A stretch of DNA of 64,000 nt from Lewinellaceae bacterium (GCA_016711435.1 JADJSY010000021.1:1-64000), one strand, 5' to 3'. Shown: positions 47,252-61,969, counted from the stretch's first letter. Translations and numbers: made by a program. Notes: generated by a model from the sequence alone, not told the origin.

Positions 47252-50200
47252 ATGACCAATAACGGCATCTCAAACGGGGCAAACCCAAAAACAGGCGTTC
47301 AAGAACGCGTCAATTTTGGTAAAATTCGCCTCGCCGGTCACTACCCTGACCTCCTTGAAATTCAGCTCAAATCGTTCCAGGAATATTTCCAGTTGGAAAC
47401 TACGCCTGACAACCGTATCAACGAAGGGCTGTATCGCGTTTTCCAGGAAAATTTCCCCATCACCGATGCGCGGAATATTTTTAACCTGGAATTCCTCGAT
47501 TACTTCATCGACCCTCCGCGCTACACCATCGACGAGTGTATGCAGCGGGGTCTTACCTATTCCGTGCCGCTGAAAGCGAAGCTGAAACTTTCCTGCAACG
47601 ACCCGGAACACATCGACTTCCAGACGATCGTACAGGACGTATTCCTCGGAAACATCCCGTACATGACGCCGAAAGGTACGTTCGTCATCAATGGCGCCGA
47701 ACGCGTTATTGTGTCGCAACTGCACCGTTCGCCGGGCGTTTTCTTTGGGCAAAGTTACCACCCCAACGGAACGAAAATTTACAGCGCCCGCGTCATTCCT
47801 TTTAAAGGAGCCTGGATGGAATTCGCGACGGACATCAACCTAGTGATGTACGCCTATATCGACCGTAAAAAGAAGTTTCCTGTCACCACGCTGCTCCGCG
47901 CCATCGGTTTCGATACGGACAAAGCCATTCTCGACCTGTTCAACCTGGCCGATGAAATTGCCTGCACCCGCGAAAACCTCGAAGGTTCCATCGGTCGCAA
48001 ACTGGCTGCACGGGTACTGAAATCCTGGACGGAAGACTTTGTGGATGAAGACACCGGCGAGGTGGTTACCATCGAACGGAACGAGATCATCCTCGAACGC
48101 GATACGATCCTCGACGAGGAAAATATCGAATACATCCTCGATGCAGGTACTACCACCATCATCCTGCAACGCAAGGATGTGGATGAGGACTTTTCCATCA
48201 TCTACAACACACTGCAAAAAGACCCGACTTCCTCGGAGGTCGAAGCCGTTACCTATATATATCGTCAGCTGCGCGGATCCGATCCGCCGGATGATGAGAC
48301 CGCACGTGGTATCATCGACAAACTGTTCTTCTCCGACAAACGTTACAACCTCGGGGAAGTAGGCCGTTTCAAGATCAACCGCAAACTCGGTCACGACATC
48401 CAGGAAAGTATGCTGGTGTTGACCAAGGAAGATATCATCGCCATCGTGCGTTATATCGTCTCCCTGATCAACAACAAAGCGGAAATCGACGACATCGACC
48501 ACTTGTCCAACCGCCGTGTACGCACGGTGGGCGAACAATTGTACGCCCAGTTCGGCGTGGGTCTGGCCCGTATGGCCCGTACCATCCGCGAACGGATGAA
48601 CGTCCGCGACAACGAGGTATTTACGCCGGTCGACCTGATCAATGCCCGTACGCTGTCTTCGGTCATCAACTCGTTCTTCGGAACCAGCCAGTTGTCGCAG
48701 TTCCTCGACCAGACCAACCCGCTGTCGGAAATCACCCACAAACGCCGTATTTCGGCGCTTGGACCAGGTGGTTTGAGCCGCGAGCGCGCCGGTTTTGAGG
48801 TGCGCGACGTACACTACTCCCACTATGGCCGTCTGTGTACGATCGAAACGCCGGAAGGACCGAACATCGGTCTGATCTCGACGCTTTGCACCCACGCAAA
48901 AATCAACAAAATGGGCTTCCTCGAAACGCCTTACCGCCGCGTACGCAACGGTAAAGTGGTGATGGAAGGCGATGTGGAATACCTGTCTGCCGAAGCGGAA
49001 GACTTTATGAAGATCGCTCAGGCCAACTCTTTGGTTGGCGAAGGCGGCGCTTTCCTCGATGAACGTGTGAAAGCCCGCGAACACGGCGACTTCCCGATCC
49101 TGACGCCGGACGAACTCGAATATATCGACGTAGCCCCCAACCAGATTGTGGGTGTGTCCGCCTCGCTGATTCCGTTCCTGGAAAATGACGATGCGAACCG
49201 CGCCCTGATGGGATCGAACATGCAACGCCAGGCCGTTCCGCTTATCCGCCCGCACTCCCCTATCGTAGGTACGGGTCTGGAAGCCAAAGTTGCGCGCGAC
49301 AGCCGTATGCTGATCAACGCAGAAGGCAGCGGTGTGGTGGAATATGTAGACGCCAACGAAATCATCATCAACTACGACCGCACCGAAGAAGACCAGATGG
49401 TTTCCTTTGAAGATGCCCGCAAAACGTATCATCTGACGAAGTTTATGCGTACCAACCAGGGTACCTGCATCAACCTCAAACCGATTGTGCGCCGCGGACA
49501 ACGCGTGGAAGAAGGTGATATCCTTTGCGAAGGTTATGCGACTGAAAACGGTGAACTGGCGCTCGGCCAAAACCTGAAAGTGGCCTTCATGCCCTGGAAA
49601 GGTTACAACTTCGAAGATGCCATCGTTTTGTCCGAACGCGTTGTGCAGGAAGACGTATTTACCTCTATCCACATCGAACACTTCGAACTCGACGTGCGCG
49701 ATACCAAACTGGGTGAGGAAGAACTCACACAGGATATCCCGAACGTGAGCGAAGAAGCCACCAAAGACCTCGACGAAAACGGTATCATCCGTATCGGCGC
49801 ATGGGCGAAGGAAGGCGATATCCTCATCGGTAAAATCACGCCGAAAGGTGAAACGGACCCGACACCGGAAGAAAAACTGCTCCGCGCCATCTTCGGCGAC
49901 AAAGCCGGCGACGTAAAAGACGCTTCCCTGAAAGTACCGCCAAGTATCAACGGCGTGGTGATCGACAAACAACTCTTTGCCCGCGCTAAAAAGGATAAAG
50001 TCCAGAAAGAGTCGGAAAAAGCGTTGCTGGATAAATTAGACGACGAACACGCAGTAGCGCTGAACAAACTGAAAACCATCCTGGTCGACAAGTTGCAACT
50101 GCTGGTAAAAGATAAAATCACCAACGGCATCCGCAGCATTTACGGCGATGAAATGGTACCGAAAGGAACCAAATTATCCGCTCAGGTACTGCGCGACCAG

Positions 50201-51094
50201 ATCGACTACAGCCAGGTGGATTATCAGAACTGGATTGGTGAAAAATCCAATAACGCTTTGATTTCCAGACTGCTGCACAACTATAGCATCAAAGTCAACG
50301 AAGAAGTAGGCCGCTACAAACGGGAAAAATTCAACATCAGCATCGGTGACGAATTGCCCGCAGGCGTACTGAAACTGGCTAAAGTATACGTTGCTAAAAA
50401 ACGCAAACTGAAGGTGGGTGACAAACTCGCCGGCCGCCACGGTAACAAAGGTATCGTAAGCCGTATCGTCCGTATGGAAGATATGCCGTTCCTGGAAGAC
50501 GGTTCGCCGGTCGACGTAGTACTCAACCCGCTGGGCGTACCTTCCCGTATGAACCTGGGTCAGATCTTCGAAACGGTTCTGGGCTGGGCCGGCGAACGCC
50601 TCGGCTGCAAATTTGCAACACCGATCTTTGACGGAGCGAAAACCGACGAAGTGGAAGCATGGATCGAGAAAGCCGGACTGCCGGAACTCGGACAAACTTT
50701 CCTCTCCGATGGCGAAACGGGCGACCGTTTCCACCAGAAGGCAACGGTAGGTATTATCTACATGCTCAAACTGAGCCACATGGTAGATGATAAAATGCAC
50801 GCCCGTTCCATCGGACCATACTCGCTTATCACGCAACAACCGCTGGGTGGTAAAGCCCAGTTCGGTGGTCAGCGTTTCGGTGAGATGGAGGTGTGGGCAC
50901 TCGAAGCCTACGGCGCATCGAATATCCTGCAAGAGTTGCTGACTTACAAATCGGACGACATTCAAGGTCGTGCGAAGGCTTACGAAGCCATTGTAAAAGG
51001 CGACAACCTGCCGGATGCAAACATACCGGAATCGTTCAACGTACTCGTGCATGAATTGCGCGGCCTGGCGTTGGATGTGAAATTTGAATCTTAA
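47252..51094 (+). CDS. rpoB: DNA-directed RNA polymerase subunit beta
   Basis: Catalytic-core subunit of RNA polymerase. About 1280 residues from the ATG at 47252 (MTNNGISNGANPK); a TTG-initiated extension of 11 codons is possible but less likely. Conserved segments are visible: the rifampicin region FFGTSQLSQFLDQTNPLSEITHKRRISALGPGGLSRERAG, HYSHYGRLCTIETPEGPNIGLI, GYNFEDAIVLSERV, GDKLAGRHGNKGIVS and the C-terminal GGQRFGEMEVWALEAYGA. The rifampicin-cluster residues look like the susceptible type (D, H, S/R retained). It reads through without a break. Confidence 0.97.
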   Translation: MTNNGISNGANPKTGVQERVNFGKIRLAGHYPDLLEIQLKSFQEYFQLETTPDNRINEGLYRVFQENFPITDARNIFNLEFLDYFIDPPRYTIDECMQRGLTYSVPLKAKLKLSCNDPEHIDFQTIVQDVFLGNIPYMTPKGTFVINGAERVIVSQLHRSPGVFFGQSYHPNGTKIYSARVIPFKGAWMEFATDINLVMYAYIDRKKKFPVTTLLRAIGFDTDKAILDLFNLADEIACTRENLEGSIGRKLAARVLKSWTEDFVDEDTGEVVTIERNEIILERDTILDEENIEYILDAGTTTIILQRKDVDEDFSIIYNTLQKDPTSSEVEAVTYIYRQLRGSDPPDDETARGIIDKLFFSDKRYNLGEVGRFKINRKLGHDIQESMLVLTKEDIIAIVRYIVSLINNKAEIDDIDHLSNRRVRTVGEQLYAQFGVGLARMARTIRERMNVRDNEVFTPVDLINARTLSSVINSFFGTSQLSQFLDQTNPLSEITHKRRISALGPGGLSRERAGFEVRDVHYSHYGRLCTIETPEGPNIGLISTLCTHAKINKMGFLETPYRRVRNGKVVMEGDVEYLSAEAEDFMKIAQANSLVGEGGAFLDERVKAREHGDFPILTPDELEYIDVAPNQIVGVSASLIPFLENDDANRALMGSNMQRQAVPLIRPHSPIVGTGLEAKVARDSRMLINAEGSGVVEYVDANEIIINYDRTEEDQMVSFEDARKTYHLTKFMRTNQGTCINLKPIVRRGQRVEEGDILCEGYATENGELALGQNLKVAFMPWKGYNFEDAIVLSERVVQEDVFTSIHIEHFELDVRDTKLGEEELTQDIPNVSEEATKDLDENGIIRIGAWAKEGDILIGKITPKGETDPTPEEKLLRAIFGDKAGDVKDASLKVPPSINGVVIDKQLFARAKKDKVQKESEKALLDKLDDEHAVALNKLKTILVDKLQLLVKDKITNGIRSIYGDEMVPKGTKLSAQVLRDQIDYSQVDYQNWIGEKSNNALISRLLHNYSIKVNEEVGRYKREKFNISIGDELPAGVLKLAKVYVAKKRKLKVGDKLAGRHGNKGIVSRIVRMEDMPFLEDGSPVDVVLNPLGVPSRMNLGQIFETVLGWAGERLGCKFATPIFDGAKTDEVEAWIEKAGLPELGQTFLSDGETGDRFHQKATVGIIYMLKLSHMVDDKMHARSIGPYSLITQQPLGGKAQFGGQRFGEMEVWALEAYGASNILQELLTYKSDDIQGRAKAYEAIVKGDNLPDANIPESFNVLVHELRGLALDVKFES

Positions 51095-51133
51095 ATTAGT
51101 TATGAGTTATGAGTTATCAGGGCAGTTACCTTG

Positions 51134-52142
51134 ATGGATTACATCTGCACCTGGATCTACCTGGATAGCCCCGAAGAAAGTTCGGAGTATCCGCAAGTGG
51201 GAAAAAGTTCGCACTTGTCCGATTTCCAGAAGGTTTACTGGCGTTGTGTGGCCGTTTTTTTTGCTTTGAGCAAAAAAAACAATCCGCAGGCCAGGCACAT
51301 CCTGTATTCCAATCAACGGGCGGAAGATTTTCCAATCGTTGACGGATTAAACCTGCAAACGTTTTTACAGGAAAAAAATGTAGAAATCGTCACCATACCG
51401 CTGACCTGGCAAACGCCGGAAGGCTATTTTGGAAAATGGCGCAACCAGTTTTACATTTTTGACATATTACAGTTCATTGAAAGTCAAGCAATTAGTGACC
51501 AATCAGCATTCCTTATCCTGGATTCTGACTGTGTGATACACGCATCTTTGGAACCTTTGTTTACTGAAATCAGGCAACAGGGTTTATTGGTGCTGCCGAT
51601 GCCTTATGGTGAAGATTACGACATCAACGGCATCACACGCAACGATATGCGGCAGATTTATACGGACCTGGACGGCACTGACCCCGGCGCTTCTCCCCTC
51701 TATTACGGCGGAGAAGTATTTGCGGCAACGCTACCGGTCATCCGCCAAATCAATGCCATCGCCCCGGAAATCTGGAAAAAAATGCTGGAACGACACCGCA
51801 ACGGACAAAGCAAGTTCAACGAAGAAGCCCATTTTTTGAGTTATTGTTACCATAAAATAGGACGATTCGGTTTACTCGAACGTTTTATCAAACGCATCTG
51901 GACCTCACCGAAATACAACAACGTGCAACCCGACGACGCGCAACTGCCCATCTGGCATTTGCCTTCGGAAAAAACGGGCGGTATCGCGCTGCTGTTCAAA
52001 TACCTGGCTTCCGGCGACAACCGCTGGATGAGCAGTGACCTGGGTGGGATATGTAGGCGTTCCGAAACGGAAAAAATACCTGGATGTGAAGCATTTTTTG
52101 AAGCACAGCTGGGTGTATAAGGCACTAATTGCTGAAAGTTGA
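51134..52142 (+). CDS. Glycosyltransferase-like hypothetical protein between rpoB and rpoC, one extra base
   Basis: About 335 residues, cytoplasmic, no signal. The N-terminal part resembles GT8/nucleotide-diphospho-sugar transferases: HILYSNQRAEDFPIVDG, then the DxD-like FLILDSDCVI near residue 135 and PLYYGGEVFAATLPVI. The frame shown ends at 52120, but removing one G of 52042-52044 replaces the poor tail with VGYVGVPKRKKYLDVKHFLKHSWVYKALIAES and a stop at 52140-52142. ATG at 51134 follows a TTG. I do not recognise the exact family. Its position splits rpoB from rpoC. Confidence 0.8.
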
Positions 52143-52258
52143 GAGGTTGATAAGGTTGATGAGGTTGATATTCATTCGCTCGATAGAGTATGAATCAATC
52201 TTCATTCGAGCCAATGAATATCAACCTCATCAACCTTATAAACCTCATCAACCCAAGA
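52138..52258. repeat. Inverted word repeat in the rpoC leader
   Basis: AAGGTTGATGAGGTTGATATTC at the left is exactly complementary to GAATATCAACCTCATCAACC plus TT at the right (22 bp); further GGTTGA and CATCAACC words surround them. It ends about 35 bases before the rpoC ATG. Confidence 0.88.
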
Positions 52259-52291
52259 AATACGTACGCATTTCAAATTCTCGACAGCAAT

Positions 52292-56588
<4,297 letters not shown>

Positions 56589-56645
56589 TGAGTCGTGAGT
56601 CGTCAGTCGTGAGGCTGATTACGTCCGGTCATTGTTAAATATTAA

Positions 56646-56684
56646 AGCGCCGGTGTTCCTGGAAGGGAGCATCGGCGCTTTTTT
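56646..56684 (+). terminator. Terminator of the rpoBC block
   Basis: AGCGCCGGTG pairs with CATCGGCGCT (10 bp, one G-U) around a 14-nt loop and is followed by six T residues, 58 bases after the restored rpoC stop. Confidence 0.9.
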
Positions 56685-56919
56685 CGGCACCGGCTTTTAA
56701 GCCGTCGGGAAAAGGGCTTTTCCGCCTCGCTTGGTCTTCTCGCTCTCCCAATGCCGACGCCCCAGCGCCGCTCTTGGTGTTTATTCACCAAGAGCAAACG
56801 TATAGCAGAATGCTTGCGTCTTGGAAATGCCTTTTCCGCCTCATCAGGTCTTCCTTCCCTCGCCCAATCCCAACCCCAGCGCCCCCCCCCAGGTCCCGAC
56901 CTGCGGCTGACGTAAAAAT

Positions 56920-57438
56920 TCAAACAAACTGCACGTCCAACAACCTCTGCGCCACACGATGCAGTGCATCTTGTACCCGCAAGGCTTGTTCACGCGAAGG
57001 GTGTTTGACACCCGATAAATATTGTCGCAATAAGGTTGGGTTCATGCCCGCTTCTTTGGCGACTGCACTGACTTTCACAACATCAAAAGTTTCAGGGCGC
57101 AAAAGGTTGGAATACGGTAAAAACTCACCAGGCATTGGCAACCACCCCGTAGGTATTTTTTCGGCGGAAGGCATGGCTTCTGCTAATACTTCATTTTTGT
57201 CGGTCAAATGGACGCGAAACCAGGCACCTAATTCGGGTTTTGCAAAAACGCTGTGCAAGTCAATTTTCCCCAATTTTAAATCCTGTAATCGCGCAGCCGA
57301 CAAGGCGACTGAAATATATTGCGGCGTATCATCAATGGCAAGACACAATTGAAGCCCGCCGATTTTATCTTTTGCCACGAACAGTTGTGGGTAATCGTGA
57401 AAAATCAATGTTTCCTGAACAGTGAGTAGGATATTCAT
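56920..57438 (-). CDS. Hypothetical protein with C-terminal HTH domain, second gene of a coupled pair
   Basis: A 172-residue protein. The N-terminal beta-rich domain (LLTVQETLIFHDYPQLFVAKD, LQLCLAIDDTPQYISVALS) may be of DUF6575 type. The C-terminal 50 residues form an Xre-like helix-turn-helix (VAKEAGMNPTLLRQYLSGVK). Its ATG (57438) overlaps the TGA of the upstream gene in ATGA form, so the two are translationally coupled. The arrangement resembles toxin-antitoxin or small regulatory modules, but neither protein matches a known toxin. Confidence 0.75.
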   Translation of the reverse strand: MNILLTVQETLIFHDYPQLFVAKDKIGGLQLCLAIDDTPQYISVALSAARLQDLKLGKIDLHSVFAKPELGAWFRVHLTDKNEVLAEAMPSAEKIPTGWLPMPGEFLPYSNLLRPETFDVVKVSAVAKEAGMNPTLLRQYLSGVKHPSREQALRVQDALHRVAQRLLDVQFV

Positions 57439-57801
57439 ATTTCTAAAATTTTAATGCTTTCCAAGTCAAATGTTATACTTCGCCACCACGAAAAATGATG
57501 TATATCCTTGCTTGTTTGTTGGATTAGACCATCTTTTTCAATCAACTCTAATTGAAAGAGCACTTTTAATCGCATCGCTGGTAATAATCGTTTCAGTCGT
57601 TCAGCGGCATCTTGGTCATCAAAAATAGATAATGACAGTGCTACATTCGTCGACATGAAATGTTTTATGTGGAAACCGCCGCCGATGCGACCAAAAGTCG
57701 CTGTCATCGGGTGGAATACTGCCCAAACGGAAATAAGTCGCTTTGGGCGGATACGCTTCTTCGGGCGGACAGTCAGGCGGTAGTTCTTCATACCAATTCA
57801 T
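57435..57801 (-). CDS. Hypothetical protein, first gene of the coupled pair, one extra base
   Basis: About 121 residues after repair. The first frame (MNWYEELPPDCPPEEAYPPK...FHVDECSTVIIYF) ends at a TGA. Removing one base of the A5 run at 57621-57625 continues with DDQDAAERLKRLLPAMRLKVLFQL and ends HHFSWWRSITFDLESIKILEI. No catalytic motif or known domain is recognised. It is followed without gap by the HTH gene. Confidence 0.65.
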
Positions 57802-58069
57802 TGCGCAAAGGTATTATTTTTGCTACTTTTTTGCAATAAAAAATACTTTTTCTTTATTAGGACTTCCTTCCTTGCACAATGCGCCTAAGGGCCGCAGCAG
57901 GTTATTCCGACAACTAAAACAGCCGGTACTTGCGCCGCCCGGCGCAAGCGGGAAAAAAATTCCTGCCAAAATCTTTGTCACAGCAGAAGTGCGTCTTACT
58001 TTTAGCAACACCTGAAATGATGCGAATTTGGTGTGCAGGCGCTGATATGCAGTTCTGAAAAAGACTACT
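57802..58069. other. Non-coding gap
   Basis: No gene. A fragment CAACTAAAACAGCCGGTACTTGCGCC near 57910 resembles the unit of the inverted repeat at 37599-37713. A GCGCCGCCCGGCGC palindrome lies near 57930. Confidence 0.45.
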
Positions 58070-60612
58070 ATGAAAAAATTTCTTTCCTTTTTCCTCCTGT
58101 TTTGCGCAGGATTACACACAAAACATTTTTGCTCAGGCGGCAAAGCCGGTATTAATGGACGCTCCTTGCAACGCTGCGTACACTTACCCCTACAACTGGT
58201 CCTTTTCTGACGAACTGAACAAAGTCGTTTCGTTTCCGATTTCTGATCCAACCAGTATTTTTATTTGGGATTTTAATAGCCAACGGGTGCGGAAAATCAT
58301 TGCAGTATCCGGGACCGAGAGTTATATTCCATTGGTCGTTTGGAAAAAATGGGGAGCATTTTTTTACATCAAAGGTCATCATATTGTGGAATATGATTTT
58401 GAAAGTGGCGCGCCCGTTGCGCAATATGAAGCCCGTTTCCAATAGATTTTGCCACGAAAATACCCCAAAAAGAACAATTGTTGATTGGAGCAGTATACGG
58501 AAATTGCGAGTTGCTGGATATTCAAACGCTGCGACCGGTTAAAAATATTTCTTCGTATCAGGAAAAGAGCCAAAACAATTTTGTGGTGTCATCCAACGGA
58601 AAATATTTCGCGCAGCCATTCGCAGATAATATGCTGCACATTATTGATCTCGGTGCGGGAACGACCTGTTTGACGACCCCCAATGTCTCTTTTATTGCGC
58701 CTTTTGCATTTACAAAAGACAATCAGCAAATTGTAGTCAGTACCACAAGTTCACTTCAATTTTATGATTTGAAAAGCGGGGAAATAAAGCGGGAACTCAA
58801 AGCGCCTCAACAGGATCAATATCGATATCTACAGTTTTCTGCCGACGGCCGTTTTCTGGTTGTCACGGGTAAATCAAGTTATATCTGTGATTTACAGCGG
58901 GACAAAGTGGTTTTTAGCGGAAAAGGTCAAAAAAAAGCCTTTTTCTTTCAGAATGACGAGCTCCTGTGTTTGGCCGGCGATAACAACTACGACTTGAATA
59001 TCTATGACTTCAAAGCCATCGCAGCCGCCGCAGATGCGCGATTTGGACCGGTACAGGCGCCGGAAAAAAAGCAGGAATCACAGAATGCCCGGCCCACACA
59101 GCCAAGAGCCATCCATGGTGAAGGAGGCTATACCTGGCATATCGCCCGGTAATTACCTGATACAATCTGATTTTCAACCTTTGGAAGTGATCACTGCCAG
59201 TCAGCAGGAACTTGCATTTGGGCCATATTCGGATGGTATTCGCACGAATGATACCTGTTTGGCATTCCGGTACAGCATCTGGGACAGAAGGGCCAAAAAA
59301 ATGACGCACCGTTTTGCTACAGCATTAGAAACTATATCTGTTAACGCTTTTAGTCCGCTCACCAATGATCTGATTCTTCTCAACGAAAGTCCACACCAGG
59401 ACGGCTATAACCAATATCTCCCATATCACCTCAATTTGCTTTCAGACCTGCCCGCCAAACCCCTTTTTTCGGAACCCAGGATAGTAATAGGTACGTTTTT
59501 CAAGGGAGAAGAGGCACTTGTTGCACATGTATACGCTTACAAGTCCCGCACTAACTTACGCTTGTTGGACCTCAACAAGCAAAAGGACATACAGGACCTG
59601 GAACTGTTTAAATATAAGGAAAAACAGGGCAACGGGATATCATCTGTGCATTTTATCAACAATGGTAAAAAACTACTGCTCAATTATCATCAGATGGACA
59701 GTGTCGAATTCCAGCATACAGTATTCAGTACGTTTGATATCAAGACTGGAAAAATGGAGCGTATCAATAAAAAGACTGATTTTAAAGACACCAATGGAGG
59801 AATACAAACTGCGATAAGCGAACGGGATCGCTATTTTGCAGAACCCAACCTGGACAAACAGGTGGTCGTATTTAATATAAATTCAAAAGAACTCGAGTTT
59901 GTCATACCACAAGATGAGCCTTATCTATATAGCTTACAATTTTTCTTTTGATGAAACGATGTTGTTTATTGAAGGAGAATCGAAAATCAAGTTGTATTCC
60001 GTTCAGGATAAAAAACTGATGAACCAATTCCGTGGAAAAAAACCTGCCTGGCGCCCCGGGAAACGGGAATTAGTCTGGCTGGATCAGCAACTGAATGCCT
60101 TGCTATTTAGTAATCTGGAACAAACAGATACGCTCCAACTTGCCGCACCACATCTTTGGCATTATTATTATCTCGATGGAACATATCTACTTGTTGCCCT
60201 CACCGACGGCACCTTGTTGAAGATCAGTGCAGACAGCCACCAGATAACGCACACCCAACAATATTCTACTTTTCAAAAAGGCGTTTATTTGCCTCAAATA
60301 AACATGGGCAAAGGCTATTTTTTTGTCAGGAACCGTAGGAATTCCGGTTTAGAATTCTATTCATTGGATAACCTGGAGCGCCTTTGCGCTTACCACACCT
60401 TAACGGATGAGGACTGGGTGGTGGTGGCGGAAAGCGGCCATTTTGACGGAAGCGCAAACGCCCTGAAAAGAATGTATTTTTCTGATGGAAAAAGCACCAA
60501 AACGCTGGATCAATTTCCTGCTTTTTATCGCCGGAAAGGATTGCTTTCCTATTTGTTAAGCGGTAAAAGACTCGAACAAATGGACCTTGCGAAAGCATTT
60601 AGCGGGAATTGA
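58070..60612 (+). CDS. Secreted beta-propeller (WD40-like) protein broken by four single-base indels
   Basis: Four overlapping frame segments read as one protein of about 845 residues. The signal peptide (MKKFLSFFLLFCA...IFAQA) is followed by WD40-like blades (VVSFPISDPTSIFIWDF, QLLIGAVYGNCELLDIQTL, QQIVVSTTSSLQFYDLKSGE, IKLYSVQDKKLMNQF). The end (DEDWVVVAESGHFDGSANALKRM...FPAFYRRKGLLSYLL) resembles the propeller ends of caspase-like (C14) WD40 proteins, but no caspase domain follows. Breaks lie near 58106-58120 (extra base), 58440 (missing), 59135 (extra) and in T5 at 59940-59944 (extra). This is either a badly sequenced gene or a decaying one. Confidence 0.65.
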
Positions 60613-60638
60613 TATATGCGCCGGGCCCAAACGCACTA

Positions 60639-61082
60639 CTAAAATTCTTCTCCTTTTGCCGACGTCAACACAACCTTCAACTTGTATTGTTCATAGTTCC
60701 CATAATCGGTACAATTTACCGGCGCAGGTTCTTCAATACTGATCGTCACATGGCCAACCACAGTAGAACTGGGCGCGTTTGTAGGGTTGCCAGGCGGCTG
60801 TAGGGAAATCGTGGTATCCTGACCGGCGTTTTTGATCTGGAGCGTATAGTCTACGGAACCTGCCCATACGCAATCCACATCGCAGGGGCAGCGGTATTCA
60901 TTGGCGTCTGTAAAACAAACGGTCGTGTTAAAGGCGCTGAAATCATAACATTCCTGCCACGACAAAACGGCCCCGGCTGATACAGGTGCACTGAGGGCTG
61001 TTGGAGGAGTGGGGTCTTTTTGGCACGCAGACAGGGTAAAAAGGACCGCTGAAAACAGGAAGAAAGAAGGGAAGTTTTTCAT
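60639..61082 (-). CDS. Cysteine-rich lipoprotein, paralogue 1
   Basis: A 147-residue lipoprotein: signal FPSFFLFSAVLFTLSAC with lipobox LSAC, a Pro/Thr spacer, then a domain with WQECYDF, CFTDANEYRCPCDVDCVWAGSVDYT and NCTDYGNYEQYKLKVVL. The six Cys outside the lipobox are shared with the two neighbouring genes and are probably disulfide-bonded outside the inner membrane. The start M(KNFPSFF) at 61082 is preferred to an upstream ATG. Function unknown; it converges with the beta-propeller gene. Confidence 0.8.
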   Translation of the reverse strand: MKNFPSFFLFSAVLFTLSACQKDPTPPTALSAPVSAGAVLSWQECYDFSAFNTTVCFTDANEYRCPCDVDCVWAGSVDYTLQIKNAGQDTTISLQPPGNPTNAPSSTVVGHVTISIEEPAPVNCTDYGNYEQYKLKVVLTSAKGEEF

Positions 61083-61136
61083 ATCGTTGTGGTTATAGCA
61101 ACCTTTTGCCAGGCGTTGAGTACTCATACCCGCATC

Positions 61137-61487
61137 TCACTGCGCCTGCGCTTCCTTCGTGTTGTTCGACATATTCACGTCGGGGTTTACTACGCCCGCA
61201 TTTTTCGACTCCACGACCAGTTTGAAAGCAGGCGGCTTTTGTTTGCCTTTGATGTAAGTCGTGTAGTAATTCATGGACGTTTCTACACCGGGCGCCAGCA
61301 CATTGACCGACTTGGAATCCACTTCCACCCAGGCGTTGTTCTTTTTGATATACAGCTTTACCTTAAGCGGCGTGCCACCGGGCATATACGGCAGCGTGCC
61401 GATATTTTTAGCGGTAGCCTTCAGGGCAACGCCCATCTGAACATCGCCGTTGGGCAGTACAAGTGCGTCGGCAAACAGGTGTAAGCA
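61137..61487 (-). pseudogene. Remnant of a secreted protein (CARDB-like domain)
   Basis: Reading from 61487 the frame gives DALVLPNGDVQMGVALKATAK...LYIKKNNAWVEVDSKSVNVLAPG...NPDVNMSNNTKEAQAQ. This is a CARDB-like beta-sandwich (TAKNIGTLPYMPGG, LAPGVETSMNYY) with no signal peptide; the first ATG is inside the domain at 61436. It lies between two lipoprotein paralogues and looks like the 3' remnant of a larger gene. Confidence 0.5.
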
Positions 61488-61505
61488 CCTGAAAAAATGT
61501 ACCCA

Positions 61506-61928
61506 CTACTCTTCCGTCAAAATCACTTTCGCCTTATAATTTTCATAATTACCGTAATCCGCACAGGTAATACCTGATGCGTCTTCGGCATTGATGATTA
61601 CGTTCCCTAAAGTGATGGAACGCAGCAAATCCAGCCGGTTGGTGCTGGCAGTGAGCGTAAATGTGGAATCCAGATCAGGCCCTGTGGCTCGAAATGTGAA
61701 ATCGACTGAACCCTCCCAGACGCACTCCACATCGCAGGGGCAGCGGTATTCACTGGCATTGAGAAAGCAGATGGTCAAGTCATAATTGGAAAATACGACG
61801 CATTCCTGCCATGGAATATTGGCTTCATTGCCGGTTTCGGTGTTCAAAATTTCACTTTTTTCGTGCTGGCAAAAACTCAGAAAAAGTGCGCATACCGCAA
61901 ATAGTGCGGTTGGAATGTTTTGTTTCAT
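61506..61928 (-). CDS. Cysteine-rich lipoprotein, paralogue 2
   Basis: A 140-residue probable lipoprotein (signal IPTALFAVCALFLSFC; Phe before the Cys is unusual). It shares the domain of its neighbours: WQECVVF, CFLNASEYRCPCDVECVWEGSVDFT, ITCADYGNYENYKAKVIL. Same strand as paralogues 1 and 3. Confidence 0.8.
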   Translation of the reverse strand: MKQNIPTALFAVCALFLSFCQHEKSEILNTETGNEANIPWQECVVFSNYDLTICFLNASEYRCPCDVECVWEGSVDFTFRATGPDLDSTFTLTASTNRLDLLRSITLGNVIINAEDASGITCADYGNYENYKAKVILTEE

Positions 61929-61969
61929 AGCTATTAAATTGTTGTTTAGGAATAAACACTTTGATCGTT

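Noticed and set aside
47840..49972. A 710-codon open frame opposite rpoB, and similar long frames opposite rpoC, tuf and typA
   Set aside because: They are antisense shadows of strongly biased coding sequence, without motifs, promoters or plausible composition.
52190..52291. A 34-codon extension of RpoC (NLINLINLINP)
   Set aside because: It is translation of CATCAACC words in the leader hairpin; RpoC begins at MPFKKK.
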